From a bacterium (GTDB taxonomy: Bacteria; Chloroflexota; Dormibacteria; Aeolococcales; Bog-877): a stretch of DNA of 8,497 bases. Made by a program: the position numbers and the translations under genes. Location: positions 1 through 8,497 of the forward strand of contig JAJZGN010000079.1 in assembly GCA_021798435.1 (NCBI GenBank), written 5' to 3'. Of this stretch, positions 1-6,253 are shown in pieces; within the stretch, counting starts at the first letter, position 1; each line of letters begins with the position of its first letter. The notes under the pieces are model-generated. The model was not told the DNA's origin. It was given only the letters and a program-made list of their open reading frames with translations, and made no database searches.

Positions 1-819
1 CTGGCCTCGGTGGGGCTCACCCTCCAGTTCGGTGTCACCAACTACATCAACTTCGCCTACGGCACCTACCTGGTACTCGCTGCCTACTTCACGATGGCCC
101 TCAGCACCCAGGCGCACCTCCCGTTCCTGCTGGCCGCCGTGCTTGCCTGCCTGGCCATGGGGGTGGTCGCGGTGGGGATCGCCAAGGGGGTGATGCAGCA
201 CTTCGTCTCCCGCCAGGCGCCGCTCTTCTACCTCCTGATCGTGACCTTCGGCCTCTCGCTGATCATCGAGAATCTCGTCCAGGCGATCTGGGGGCCGGGG
301 TTCCAGACCTACAACCTTTCGGTTGGGAGTCCGCTCAGCCTGGGTCCCTTCTCGCTCACCCCAACCCAGCTGATCATCATCGGTCTCGCGGTCGTGGCCA
401 TGGTGGCCATCCACCTGATGCTCAGCCGGACCAGCCTGGGGAAGGCCATGCGAGCGATGTCGGACAACAAGGACCTGGCCCAGGTGAGCGGGATCGACAC
501 CGAGCGCATCACCACCTGGACCTGGTTCATCACCGGCTGCCTCGCCGGTCTGGCCGGGATCGCTCTCACCGTGACCACGGTGAGCTTCAACCCCGCCAGC
601 GCCGACAGCTTCCTGTTCGTGATCTTCGCCGCCGTCATTCTGGGTGGGATCGGTCGCCCCTACGGGGCCATGGCCGCGGCCGCCATCCTGGGCATCGTCA
701 CCGAGGTGTCGGCAGTCGTGGTCAGCTCGAATTACAAGGATGACATCGCCTTCGTGGCCCTGGTGGTCGTCCTCCTCCTCCGCCCCCAGGGCCTCATCGC
801 CACTCGAGGAAAGGCCTGA
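1..819 (+). CDS. livH: Branched-chain amino acid-type ABC transporter permease LivH (5' partial)
   Basis: This is one of the two membrane subunits of a LIV/HAAT-type importer; it forms half of the translocation channel in the cytoplasmic membrane. The reading frame is open from base 1 (L-A-S-V-G-L-T-L...), and family members normally have about 20 further residues before this point, so the gene is cut by the window edge and the GTG at 10 is not a trustworthy start. Visible family marks are the early G-L-T-L-x-F-G...INFAYG motif (normally INFAHG), the cytoplasmic coupling loop around residues 147-170 (GKAMRAMSDN then the SGID segment), a following GCLAGLAGI helix, AVILGGIGRPYGA, and the closing LLLRPQGL. 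The protein is very hydrophobic, with several membrane helices. It ends 2 bp before livM, implying co-transcription. The substrate (branched-chain amino acids, urea, amides or other) cannot be told from the permease alone. Confidence 0.93.
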   Translation: MASVGLTLQFGVTNYINFAYGTYLVLAAYFTMALSTQAHLPFLLAAVLACLAMGVVAVGIAKGVMQHFVSRQAPLFYLLIVTFGLSLIIENLVQAIWGPGFQTYNLSVGSPLSLGPFSLTPTQLIIIGLAVVAMVAIHLMLSRTSLGKAMRAMSDNKDLAQVSGIDTERITTWTWFITGCLAGLAGIALTVTTVSFNPASADSFLFVIFAAVILGGIGRPYGAMAAAAILGIVTEVSAVVVSSNYKDDIAFVALVVVLLLRPQGLIATRGKA

Positions 820-821
820 AC

Positions 822-1832
822 GTGGATCTAATACTTCCCTACCTCGCCACCCTCGCCATCTTCTTCTTCGTCTACAACATCCTCACCTGGGGGCTAAACA
901 TCCAGTTCGGCTATGCCGGGGTGCTGGATTTCACCTTCATCACCTTCGTGGCCTGCGGCGCCTACTTCTCGGGGGTGTTCGCGCTCGGCCCGGGCCAGAA
1001 GTCCACCGGGTTCGAATGGATCCTGGGCTTGAGCTGGCCCTTCCCCATCGCCCTGGTCATGGGGGCGCTGGCCGCCGGGCTGCTGGGGATCGTGATCGGT
1101 CTCATCGCCATCAACCGGCTGCGCAGCGACTACATGGCGATCGTCACCCTGGCCACGGGGACTGTGATCTACGGGCTGGTGAGCAACTACACCCCCCTCT
1201 TCGACGGGTTTGACGGACTGGCCGGCCTGCAGACCCCCTTCAGCCAATGGCTAAACATCAACTACAACCAGTTCACATACCTCTGGGTGGGCTTCTGCGC
1301 GGTGGTCATGGTCATCTGCTGGTTCATCGCCCAGCGCATCCTGAACTCCCCCTTGGGCCGAACCATGCGGGCCATTCGTGAGGACCAGGAAGCGGCGGAG
1401 GCCTTCGGCAAGGACTCGGTCCGGGTGCGGCTCATCGCCATGTCGATGGGGGCCGTGCTGGCGGGAGTAGGCGGGGCGCTCCTCATGGGCTTCATCGGCG
1501 CCTTCAACCCCGCCGGGTGGACGTCGGGTGAGACCTTCGTCGTCTGGGCCGCGCTCATCGTGGGCGGGAGGGGCAACAACTGGGGAGGAGTGGTGGGGTC
1601 CTTCGTGGTGGCGGTCTTGGTGAACGAGGCGACGCGATACATCCCTCCAATTCCCGGCAACGCCACTCTCATCCCGACGGTGCGGAACATGCTCATCGGC
1701 GCCTCCCTGATCGCCGTCCTCTGGCTGCGGCCAGAGGGGATCATCCCGGAGGCCAGGCGCCGCTTCTACCAGCTCCCGCTGCTGCCCGGGCGGCGGACTC
1801 CGGCCGGGGGAGTGGAAAGTGCCGGAAGCTGA
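822..1832 (+). CDS. livM: Branched-chain amino acid-type ABC transporter permease LivM
   Basis: This is the second membrane subunit of the importer and pairs with LivH. The 336-residue length is normal for LivM. The GTG start at 822 lies 2 bp after the livH stop; AGGAAAGG at 807-814 is a plausible ribosome binding site. Family marks are the N-terminal NIQFGYAGVLDF segment (counterpart of the usual GYAGLLSLG), RSDYMAIVTLATG around residues 103-115, the coupling loop beginning GRTMRAIRED at residue 179, then a glycine/alanine-rich helix, FNPAGWTSGETF, LIVGGRGNNWGGVVG and the terminal LRPEGIIPEARRRF. There are about eight to ten hydrophobic segments. The last 14 bases overlap the start of livG, a sign of translational coupling. 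The residues in the first loop (LDFTFITF) depart from the more common LSLGHAAFF, so this is a divergent branch of the family. The assignment to family is secure; the transported solute is not known. Confidence 0.93.
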   Translation: MDLILPYLATLAIFFFVYNILTWGLNIQFGYAGVLDFTFITFVACGAYFSGVFALGPGQKSTGFEWILGLSWPFPIALVMGALAAGLLGIVIGLIAINRLRSDYMAIVTLATGTVIYGLVSNYTPLFDGFDGLAGLQTPFSQWLNINYNQFTYLWVGFCAVVMVICWFIAQRILNSPLGRTMRAIREDQEAAEAFGKDSVRVRLIAMSMGAVLAGVGGALLMGFIGAFNPAGWTSGETFVVWAALIVGGRGNNWGGVVGSFVVAVLVNEATRYIPPIPGNATLIPTVRNMLIGASLIAVLWLRPEGIIPEARRRFYQLPLLPGRRTPAGGVESAGS

Positions 1833-2613
1833 CGCCCTCCTGAGAGTTGAGCACCTGAGCCACTCCTTTGGAGGGTTCAAGGCGGTGGACGACTGCACCT
1901 TCGCGATCAGCAGGGGCTCCATCTCGGCCCTCATCGGGCCCAACGGCGCGGGCAAGAGCACTGCGGTGGGTCTGATCGCCGGAGCCCTCAAGGTGCAGGC
2001 GGGCCGGGTGCACTTCGACGGGCACGACGTGACCCGGCTTCCGGCCTACAAGATGGCTCGCCGCGGCCTCCTGCGGACCTATCAGGTCTCGCGCGAGTTC
2101 CCACGGCTTACGGTAATGGAGAACCTTCTAGTGCCGCCCCCGGATCAGCGCGGGGAGAGCCTCCTGAACGCCCTCTTGCGGCCGTCGGTGGGGCACCGCC
2201 AGGACGCCGCTCTGGCGAGCCGCGCCGTGGATGTTCTGGAGACCTACGGGCTTCTCCCACTTCGCGACGAGTACGCAGGCAATCTCAGCGGCGGGGAGAA
2301 GCGGCTGCTGGAGCTGGCCCGGGCTGAGATGGCCAACCCCAATTTCATGCTTCTGGACGAGCCCATGGCCGGGATCAATCCCGCCCTGATCGCGCGGCTG
2401 GACGGGCACATACGCCGTCTCCGCGACCAGTCGGGGATCACCTTCCTCCTGGTCGAGCACAACCTCGACGTGGTCGAGAGGATCTGCGACCGGGTGGTGG
2501 TGATGGCTTTGGGCCGGACCCTCGCCGAGGGCAGCATGGCGGAGCTCCGACAGAACCCCGAGGTCGTCAGGGCGTACCTCGGAGGAGGGCTGGATGAGCG
2601 TGCTGTCGGCTGA
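1819..2613 (+). CDS. livG: ABC transporter ATP-binding protein LivG
   Basis: This is one of two nucleotide-binding subunits that power the importer from the cytoplasmic face. The 264-residue protein has every ABC ATPase motif: Walker A GPNGAGKST at residues 40-48, Q-loop Gln89 (in RTYQVSREF, matching the LivG RTFQ motif), signature LSGGE at 156-160, Walker B FMLLDE at 176-181, and switch His214 in VEHNLDVV. The insert between Q-loop and signature and the MAGINP segment after Walker B are LivG hallmarks. The GTG start at 1819 overlaps the end of livM by 14 bp; GGGGGAGTGG just upstream (about 1806-1815) can serve as ribosome binding site. The 3' end overlaps livF by 20 bp. No key residue is missing, so it should be catalytically competent. 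Confidence 0.95.
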   Translation: MPEADALLRVEHLSHSFGGFKAVDDCTFAISRGSISALIGPNGAGKSTAVGLIAGALKVQAGRVHFDGHDVTRLPAYKMARRGLLRTYQVSREFPRLTVMENLLVPPPDQRGESLLNALLRPSVGHRQDAALASRAVDVLETYGLLPLRDEYAGNLSGGEKRLLELARAEMANPNFMLLDEPMAGINPALIARLDGHIRRLRDQSGITFLLVEHNLDVVERICDRVVVMALGRTLAEGSMAELRQNPEVVRAYLGGGLDERAVG

Positions 2614-3349
2614 GGGAGTCACCGCGGGATACGGCAAGGTCCCCATCGTCCAGGGGGTGTCGGCGCGCGCCTCCGAGGGTCAGGTGGTCAGCATTGTGGG
2701 CCCCAACGGAGCCGGGAAGTCCACCTTCCTCAAGTCCGTGTTCGGGCTGCTCCGCAAGCTCGAGGGCACTGTGACCGTGGCGGGGGTCGACGTCAGCAAC
2801 GTGCCACCCTACCGGATCGCCGCCAGCGGCATGGCCTACGTACCCCAGGTCAACAACGTGTTCCAGTCCATGTCCGTGGTGGAGAACCTGGAGATGGGCG
2901 CCTACATCCGCCGGGCGGGGGTGGAGCGGCGGATCGAGGAGGTCCTGGCGATCTTCCCCGACCTGCAGCGGGCGCGCCGCGGCAAGGCCGGGGTCCTGAG
3001 CGGGGGCCAGCGCAACATGTTGGGGATGGCGCGGGCCCTGATGCTGGAGCCCAAGGTGGTCCTGCTGGACGAGCCCACCGCCGGCCTCTCGCCCCAGTAC
3101 ACCACCGTGGTCTGGGAGCAGGTGAGGCGCATCGCTGAGCAGGGAACCGCGGTGGTGGTGGTCGAACAGAACGTGGACATGGCTGTGCGCCACTCCGACT
3201 GGACCTACGTGTTGGTGGCCGGGCGCAACCGCCTCGACGGGCCGGCTGCCGAGGTGGGGAAGCAGGACCTGAGCGCCATCTTCCTGGGGGGCGGCGGCGG
3301 GGCCGACTCCGAGGTGGGGCAGACGGCGGGCGGTGGGTCGAGGAGGTGA
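2594..3349 (+). CDS. livF: ABC transporter ATP-binding protein LivF
   Basis: This is the second ATPase of the importer and the partner of LivG. Motifs seen: Walker A GPNGAGKST at residues 36-44, Q-loop Gln85 in YVPQ, signature LSGGQ at 135-139, Walker B VVLLDE at 155-160. At the switch position the protein has Gln192 in VEQN instead of His; this is normal for LivF and separates it from LivG. The ATG at 2594 is preceded by GGAGGAGGG (2581-2589), and the gene overlaps livG by 20 bp. At 251 residues it is about 15-20 longer than usual LivF proteins: the core ends at AIFLGG, and a glycine-rich tail (about residues 232-251) follows. The DNA for that tail is a run of G and GGC units, so the extension may be a dispensable low-complexity addition or the result of a slipped frame. 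Confidence 0.94.
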   Translation: MSVLSAEGVTAGYGKVPIVQGVSARASEGQVVSIVGPNGAGKSTFLKSVFGLLRKLEGTVTVAGVDVSNVPPYRIAASGMAYVPQVNNVFQSMSVVENLEMGAYIRRAGVERRIEEVLAIFPDLQRARRGKAGVLSGGQRNMLGMARALMLEPKVVLLDEPTAGLSPQYTTVVWEQVRRIAEQGTAVVVVEQNVDMAVRHSDWTYVLVAGRNRLDGPAAEVGKQDLSAIFLGGGGGADSEVGQTAGGGSRR

Positions 3350-3401
3350 GGCACTGGATCTGACCAGCACGGGACCGGTTTGATGGTTGCGATTGGGAAA
3401 T

Positions 3402-3407
3402 GGAGGG
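3402..3407 (+). promoter_or_regulatory. Ribosome binding site deciding a TTG start for the binding protein gene
   Basis: GGAGGG at 3402-3407 lies 7 bases before TTG at 3415. It falls inside the longer reading frame that would begin with ATG at 3400, which itself has no purine-rich sequence at the proper distance. This supports TTG 3415 as the true start. Confidence 0.65.
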
Positions 3408-3414
3408 TAGGAAC

Positions 3415-4665
3415 TTGAGATTGGGTTTTCGAAAGGCGGGATGGGCGGGAATGGGGCTTTTCGCCATCCTTCTCGCCGCCTGTGGCAGCACCGCGACGAC
3501 CGCGACCCATTCGATTCCGAGTGGGCCAATCAGCGTGGGAGAGCTCTTGCCCATGACCGGGGCGGAGTCCTTCGTAGGGCAGTGGTTCCTGCATGGGATC
3601 AAGGCTGGGATCTACGCCGTCAACTCCAACGGTGGGGTGGAGGGCCATAAGTTCAGCGCCACCTTGGAGGACACCGCGGGAGACCCGGTGGACGCGGTGA
3701 CGGCGCTCCAGACGCTCCTCACCCACTCGCCGGTGGTGGTGTTCGGCCCCAGCTCCCTTGAGATCGAGGGCGTGGACAAGAGCTTCAACACCGACCACGT
3801 GGTGGACCTCATGGAGGGGGGTGCCACCTTCCTCGATCACATGAACTTCCCCTACGTCTACCGGGTCTTCCCGTCGGACTCAGTGCTGCTCACGGGCGAG
3901 GCCTACTACGCCCTGCACACCGGGTGCTCCACGGCCAGCCTGATGTACACCAACGACGCCAACGCCCAGGCTGAGGTTCCGCCCCTGGTCAAGGCGTTCA
4001 CCGGGCACGGGGGCCACATTCTCAGCAACCAGCAGATAGTTCCCGATCAGACGTCCTACCTCAGCGAGGTCCAGGTGGCGTTCCAGGGCAACCCGCAGTG
4101 CGTGTTCTTCCACGCCGACCCCCAGACCGCCAGCACCCTGTTCGCCAACGTAAAGCAGCTGGGACACATGAACGTCCGCTTCATCACCGGGGACACCGGG
4201 GCCAGCATCCAGCTGGCGAACGCCATGGGGCTCAGCACCGCCAGCCACTGGCTCACCGGGATGGCGGGGACCACCCCGTACGGCACCGCCAACAGCGCCT
4301 TCCTGAGCGCCTACCAGGCCGTGTGGAACACCAACAAGCCGCTCCCCGCCTCACCGGCGATGTACGACGCGGTGGTGATCGCGGCCCTGGCCATGACCGC
4401 CGCCCACTCCACCAACCCGGTGGTGTGGCGTCCCTACATCATCAAGATCTCCAACCCGCCGGGCACTGCGTGCTACACCTACCCGAGTTGCGTCAAGCTG
4501 CTCAAGGCCGGCAAGAAGATCAACTACCAGGGCGCCAGCGGGAACGAGGACTTCAACCAGTACCACAATGTCTTCACTCCGCTCCAGGTGGTCCAGTTCG
4601 ACTCCAGCGGGAAGCTGCACACCATCTACTCGGTTTCGACCCCCGACCTGAACTCCTACTACTGA
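3415..4665 (+). CDS. ABC transporter substrate-binding lipoprotein (LivJ/LivK-like, type 1 periplasmic-binding fold)
   Basis: This protein captures the solute outside the membrane and delivers it to the LivHM channel. From the TTG start chosen by its ribosome binding site it has 416 residues (421 from ATG 3400). The N-terminus is a clear lipoprotein signal: basic residues (R2, R6, K7), a hydrophobic stretch, and the lipobox LAAC with Cys23, predicting a lipid anchor on the outer face of the cytoplasmic membrane. The mature part starts with a Thr/Ser/Ala linker, then ISVGELLPMTG, the usual first strand of ligand-binding receptor-family proteins (IKIGVLLPLTG). AINSNGG-type text (AVNSNGGVEGHKF), LEDTAGDP, and FGPSSLE are further family landmarks. 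Spacing of 65 bp from livF suggests the same operon or a minor internal promoter that I cannot identify. Binding-pocket residues are too divergent for me to name the ligand; livK would be a guess. Several cysteines (around CSTAS, PQCVFF, ACYTYPSC) could form disulfides. Confidence 0.88.
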   Translation: MRLGFRKAGWAGMGLFAILLAACGSTATTATHSIPSGPISVGELLPMTGAESFVGQWFLHGIKAGIYAVNSNGGVEGHKFSATLEDTAGDPVDAVTALQTLLTHSPVVVFGPSSLEIEGVDKSFNTDHVVDLMEGGATFLDHMNFPYVYRVFPSDSVLLTGEAYYALHTGCSTASLMYTNDANAQAEVPPLVKAFTGHGGHILSNQQIVPDQTSYLSEVQVAFQGNPQCVFFHADPQTASTLFANVKQLGHMNVRFITGDTGASIQLANAMGLSTASHWLTGMAGTTPYGTANSAFLSAYQAVWNTNKPLPASPAMYDAVVIAALAMTAAHSTNPVVWRPYIIKISNPPGTACYTYPSCVKLLKAGKKINYQGASGNEDFNQYHNVFTPLQVVQFDSSGKLHTIYSVSTPDLNSYY

Positions 4666-4682
4666 GCACGGTGACCGAGCGA

Positions 4683-4706
4683 GGGGGCCGGCAGGGGCCG
4701 GCCCCC
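4683..4706 (+). terminator. GC-rich hairpin, probable terminator of the liv operon
   Basis: GGGGGCCGGC (4683-4692), loop AGGG (4693-4696) and GCCGGCCCCC (4697-4706) form a perfect 10-bp stem of G-C pairs only. It starts 17 bases after the stop codon of the binding protein gene. No run of T follows, so it is not a classical intrinsic terminator, but such T-less hairpins at operon ends are common in high-GC actinobacteria. It could instead act mainly as an mRNA 3' end stabiliser. Confidence 0.6.
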
Positions 4707-4925
4707 GACCTCGGGCTTGCTCAAGCCTCGCCTGGAGCCGGTGGATGCCCCGATACCGCACCCGCCGATCCCCCGGTCCGCCTGAGGGTAGAGCAGCACC
4801 GCTCGTGGATGGGCGAGCCCGGCGGCGGGTCAGCGCGCCAGGGTGGCCAGCCGTGCCCGGCACCGCCTCGTAGGGGGCCAGGGCGCCCAGGGCGATTCCT
4901 CCCGTTCGCTGCTCCTCGGGCGAAG

Positions 4926-4931
4926 TAGACT
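4926..4931 (+). promoter_or_regulatory. Candidate -10 element of the aroQ promoter
   Basis: TAGACT fits the TAnnnT pattern of actinobacterial housekeeping promoters and is one of few AT-containing hexamers in this region. The -35 match is weak (TTCGCT at 4905-4910 with a short 15-base spacer). If used, transcription would begin near 4938 and the leader would be about 60 bases, including the hairpin at 4957-4980. Confidence 0.35.
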
Positions 4932-4956
4932 GAGCCCACCGCGACAACGCCACAGG

Positions 4957-4980
4957 CGCCGGCCGAGCCAACGGCCGGCG
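4957..4980 (+). promoter_or_regulatory. GC hairpin in the aroQ leader, next to the ribosome binding site
   Basis: CGCCGGCCG (4957-4965) and CGGCCGGCG (4972-4980) are exact reverse complements around a 6-base loop AGCCAA. The structure ends 5 bases before the ribosome binding site GGAGAGG (4986-4992) of aroQ. It could affect initiation of aroQ, act as an attenuator or terminator for an unseen upstream transcript, or be a chance result of GC-rich sequence. Confidence 0.4.
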
Positions 4981-4997
4981 GCCCCGGAGAGGATCAC

Positions 4998-5453
4998 ATG
5001 CACCAGGCGGGCCTTCGGATTCTGGTCGTGAACGGCCCCAACCTCAATCTCCTGGGAAGCCGCGAACCTGAGGTGTACGGACCGGAGACCCTGGAGATGA
5101 TCGCGAGTCGGCTGAGGGCGATCGGGCCGGAGCTCGGGTTCGAGGTGACGTTCTTCCAGGCCAACGGAGAGGGCCAGCTCATCGACGCTCTCCAGGGTGC
5201 GAGGGGCACGGCCGACGGGGTGGTGCTCAACCCCGGGGCCCTCGGCCACTACAGCTTCGCCCTGCGGGACGCGGTGAGCGCGATTGGGGTTCCGGTCTTC
5301 GAGGTTCACCTCAGCAATGTCTTCGCGCGGGAGCCGTTCCGGCGGCGGCTGGTGGTCGCCGCAGTGGCCGCCGGGGTCGTTGTGGGAGCGGGCCCCCTTG
5401 GCTACGAGCTGGCGATCAGAGGGCTTCTAGCCAAGCTCCACCAGGAACGGTGA
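4998..5453 (+). CDS. aroQ: Type II 3-dehydroquinate dehydratase (3-dehydroquinase)
   Basis: The enzyme removes water from 3-dehydroquinate to give 3-dehydroshikimate, step three of the shikimate pathway to aromatic amino acids, in the cytoplasm, usually as a dodecamer. The 151-residue length is standard. Active-site residues known from the Mycobacterium tuberculosis enzyme are all visible with an offset of three: Asn15 in NGPNLNLLG, Arg22 and the catalytic base Tyr27 in SREPEVYG (flexible lid loop), Asn78 and His84 in NPGALGHYS, Asp91 in ALRDA, His104 and Ser106 in EVHLSN, Arg111 and Arg115 in AREPFR. The terminal GPLGYELAI matches the family's last helix. Some usually conserved neighbours differ: QSN is QAN, (T)HTS is GHYS, and RHHSY after Arg115 is RRRLV. 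The ATG at 4998 has a good ribosome binding site (GGAGAGG, 5-base gap). No other shikimate gene is in the window; the next gene is 54 bp downstream. Confidence 0.95.
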   Translation: MHQAGLRILVVNGPNLNLLGSREPEVYGPETLEMIASRLRAIGPELGFEVTFFQANGEGQLIDALQGARGTADGVVLNPGALGHYSFALRDAVSAIGVPVFEVHLSNVFAREPFRRRLVVAAVAAGVVVGAGPLGYELAIRGLLAKLHQER

Positions 5454-5494
5454 GCCGGGCCGGACTGGTCAGCAACCTGGTGGTGCGTTCTGTT

Positions 5495-5500
5495 GGGAGG
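5495..5500 (+). promoter_or_regulatory. Ribosome binding site deciding a TTG start for the hydrolase gene
   Basis: GGGAGG at 5495-5500 stands 7 bases before TTG at 5508, an ideal distance. The in-frame TTG at 5493 overlaps this site and cannot use it, so the start at 5508 is preferred. ATG at 5512 is out of frame. Confidence 0.65.
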
Positions 5501-5507
5501 TACGAGA

Positions 5508-6251
5508 TTGGATGAGGCCATCCGGGCCGGGACGGTCGAGGTCGTGGGACATGGCGGGGATCGGATCCAGGCGTACTTCGCCGCGCCGCTGGAATCGGAG
5601 AGCCGGCCAGGCATGGTCGTGATCCACCACATGCCGGGGCTGGACCGCCAGACCAAGGAGACCGTTCGGCGCCTCGCCGCGCAGGGCTATTTCGCCGTCA
5701 GCCCGAATCTGTACTGGCGCGAGGCCCCGGGAGCCGAGCCCGATGACGCGGCAGCGGCCGTCCGGGCGAGGGGTGGAGTGCCGGACGAGCGGCTGGTGGG
5801 AGATGTGGGGGGAGCGGCGGACTTCCTCCGGGCCCAGCCGTTGGCCTCGGGGAAGGTGGGTGTGATCGGCTACTGCTCCGGTGGACGCCAGGCGGTGCTG
5901 GCAGCCTGTCACCTCCCTCTGCAGGCCGCTGTGGACTGCTACGGTGCCTTCGTGGTGGGGCACCCTCCAGAGGGATTCCCCATGGCCATCAGCAACCTGG
6001 TAGGCCTGCTCCCCCGGTTGCGCTGCCCTCTGCTGGGGCTTTTCGGAGAGGAGGACCAGCACCCCTCCCCGGCCGAGACCTCGGAGCTGGACTCCCTGCT
6101 TACGAGCCACGCCAAGGAACATGATTTCAGGACCTACCCTGGGGCCGGTCACGCCTTCTTCGCCGTCGATCGGCCCAGCTACCGCCCCGAGGCGGCGGTG
6201 GACGGCTGGGGGCGGATCTTCGCCTTCCTGGGCAGGACGCTGGAGGGCTGA
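5508..6251 (+). CDS. Dienelactone hydrolase family protein (alpha/beta hydrolase)
   Basis: This is a cytoplasmic alpha/beta hydrolase of the dienelactone hydrolase family, 247 residues from the TTG start at 5508. The triad is visible as Cys123 in GYCSGGR (nucleophile elbow), Asp183 in FGEEDQHPSP and His215 in GAGHAFF, the Cys-Asp-His arrangement of the family. The N-terminal VVIHHMPGLD block (37-46), GYFAVSPNLYWRE (60-72), and PDERLVGDVGGAADFLR (92-108) recall a bacterial subfamily whose second block reads IHHxPG instead of the HEIFG or QEIFG of true dienelactone hydrolases. The glutamate that in Pseudomonas ClcD activates the cysteine is therefore His41 here. No chlorocatechol or other ring-cleavage genes are nearby, so activity on dienelactone is not supported; the natural ester or lactone substrate is unknown. 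It sits 54 bp after aroQ and 2 bp before the DUF6295-like gene, probably co-transcribed with the latter at least. Confidence 0.88.
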   Translation: MDEAIRAGTVEVVGHGGDRIQAYFAAPLESESRPGMVVIHHMPGLDRQTKETVRRLAAQGYFAVSPNLYWREAPGAEPDDAAAAVRARGGVPDERLVGDVGGAADFLRAQPLASGKVGVIGYCSGGRQAVLAACHLPLQAAVDCYGAFVVGHPPEGFPMAISNLVGLLPRLRCPLLGLFGEEDQHPSPAETSELDSLLTSHAKEHDFRTYPGAGHAFFAVDRPSYRPEAAVDGWGRIFAFLGRTLEG

Positions 6252-6253
6252 CC

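Larger units (their letters stand above)
4666..4997. other. 332-bp intergenic region between the transporter operon and aroQ
   Basis: I find no convincing gene here. Reading frames that stay open on either strand are low-complexity Arg/Pro/Gly/Ala strings typical of chance frames in GC-rich DNA. It contains the operon-end hairpin at 4683-4706, a candidate -10 element at 4926-4931, a second hairpin at 4957-4980 and the aroQ ribosome binding site. The stretch of about 220 bases between 4707 and 4925 has no feature that I can name. Confidence 0.6.

Noticed and set aside
1251..1991. Long minus-strand open frame opposite livM/livG
   Set aside because: It lies wholly opposite well-supported genes with intact motifs; its translation is low-complexity Pro/His/Arg-rich, as expected of antisense frames in GC-rich DNA.
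2567..3529. 320-codon minus-strand open frame opposite livF
   Set aside because: His/Pro/Gly-rich shadow with no recognisable domain, opposite a complete LivF.
4839..4853. 15-base match between the intergenic region and deoA (6811-6825)
   Set aside because: A single short GC-rich match without extension on either side; most likely coincidence rather than a repeat or decayed deoA fragment.
4351..4971. Minus-strand frame running from the aroQ upstream region into the binding protein gene
   Set aside because: No family resemblance, low-complexity composition, and overlap with the intact binding protein gene; it does not provide a gene for the 332-bp gap.
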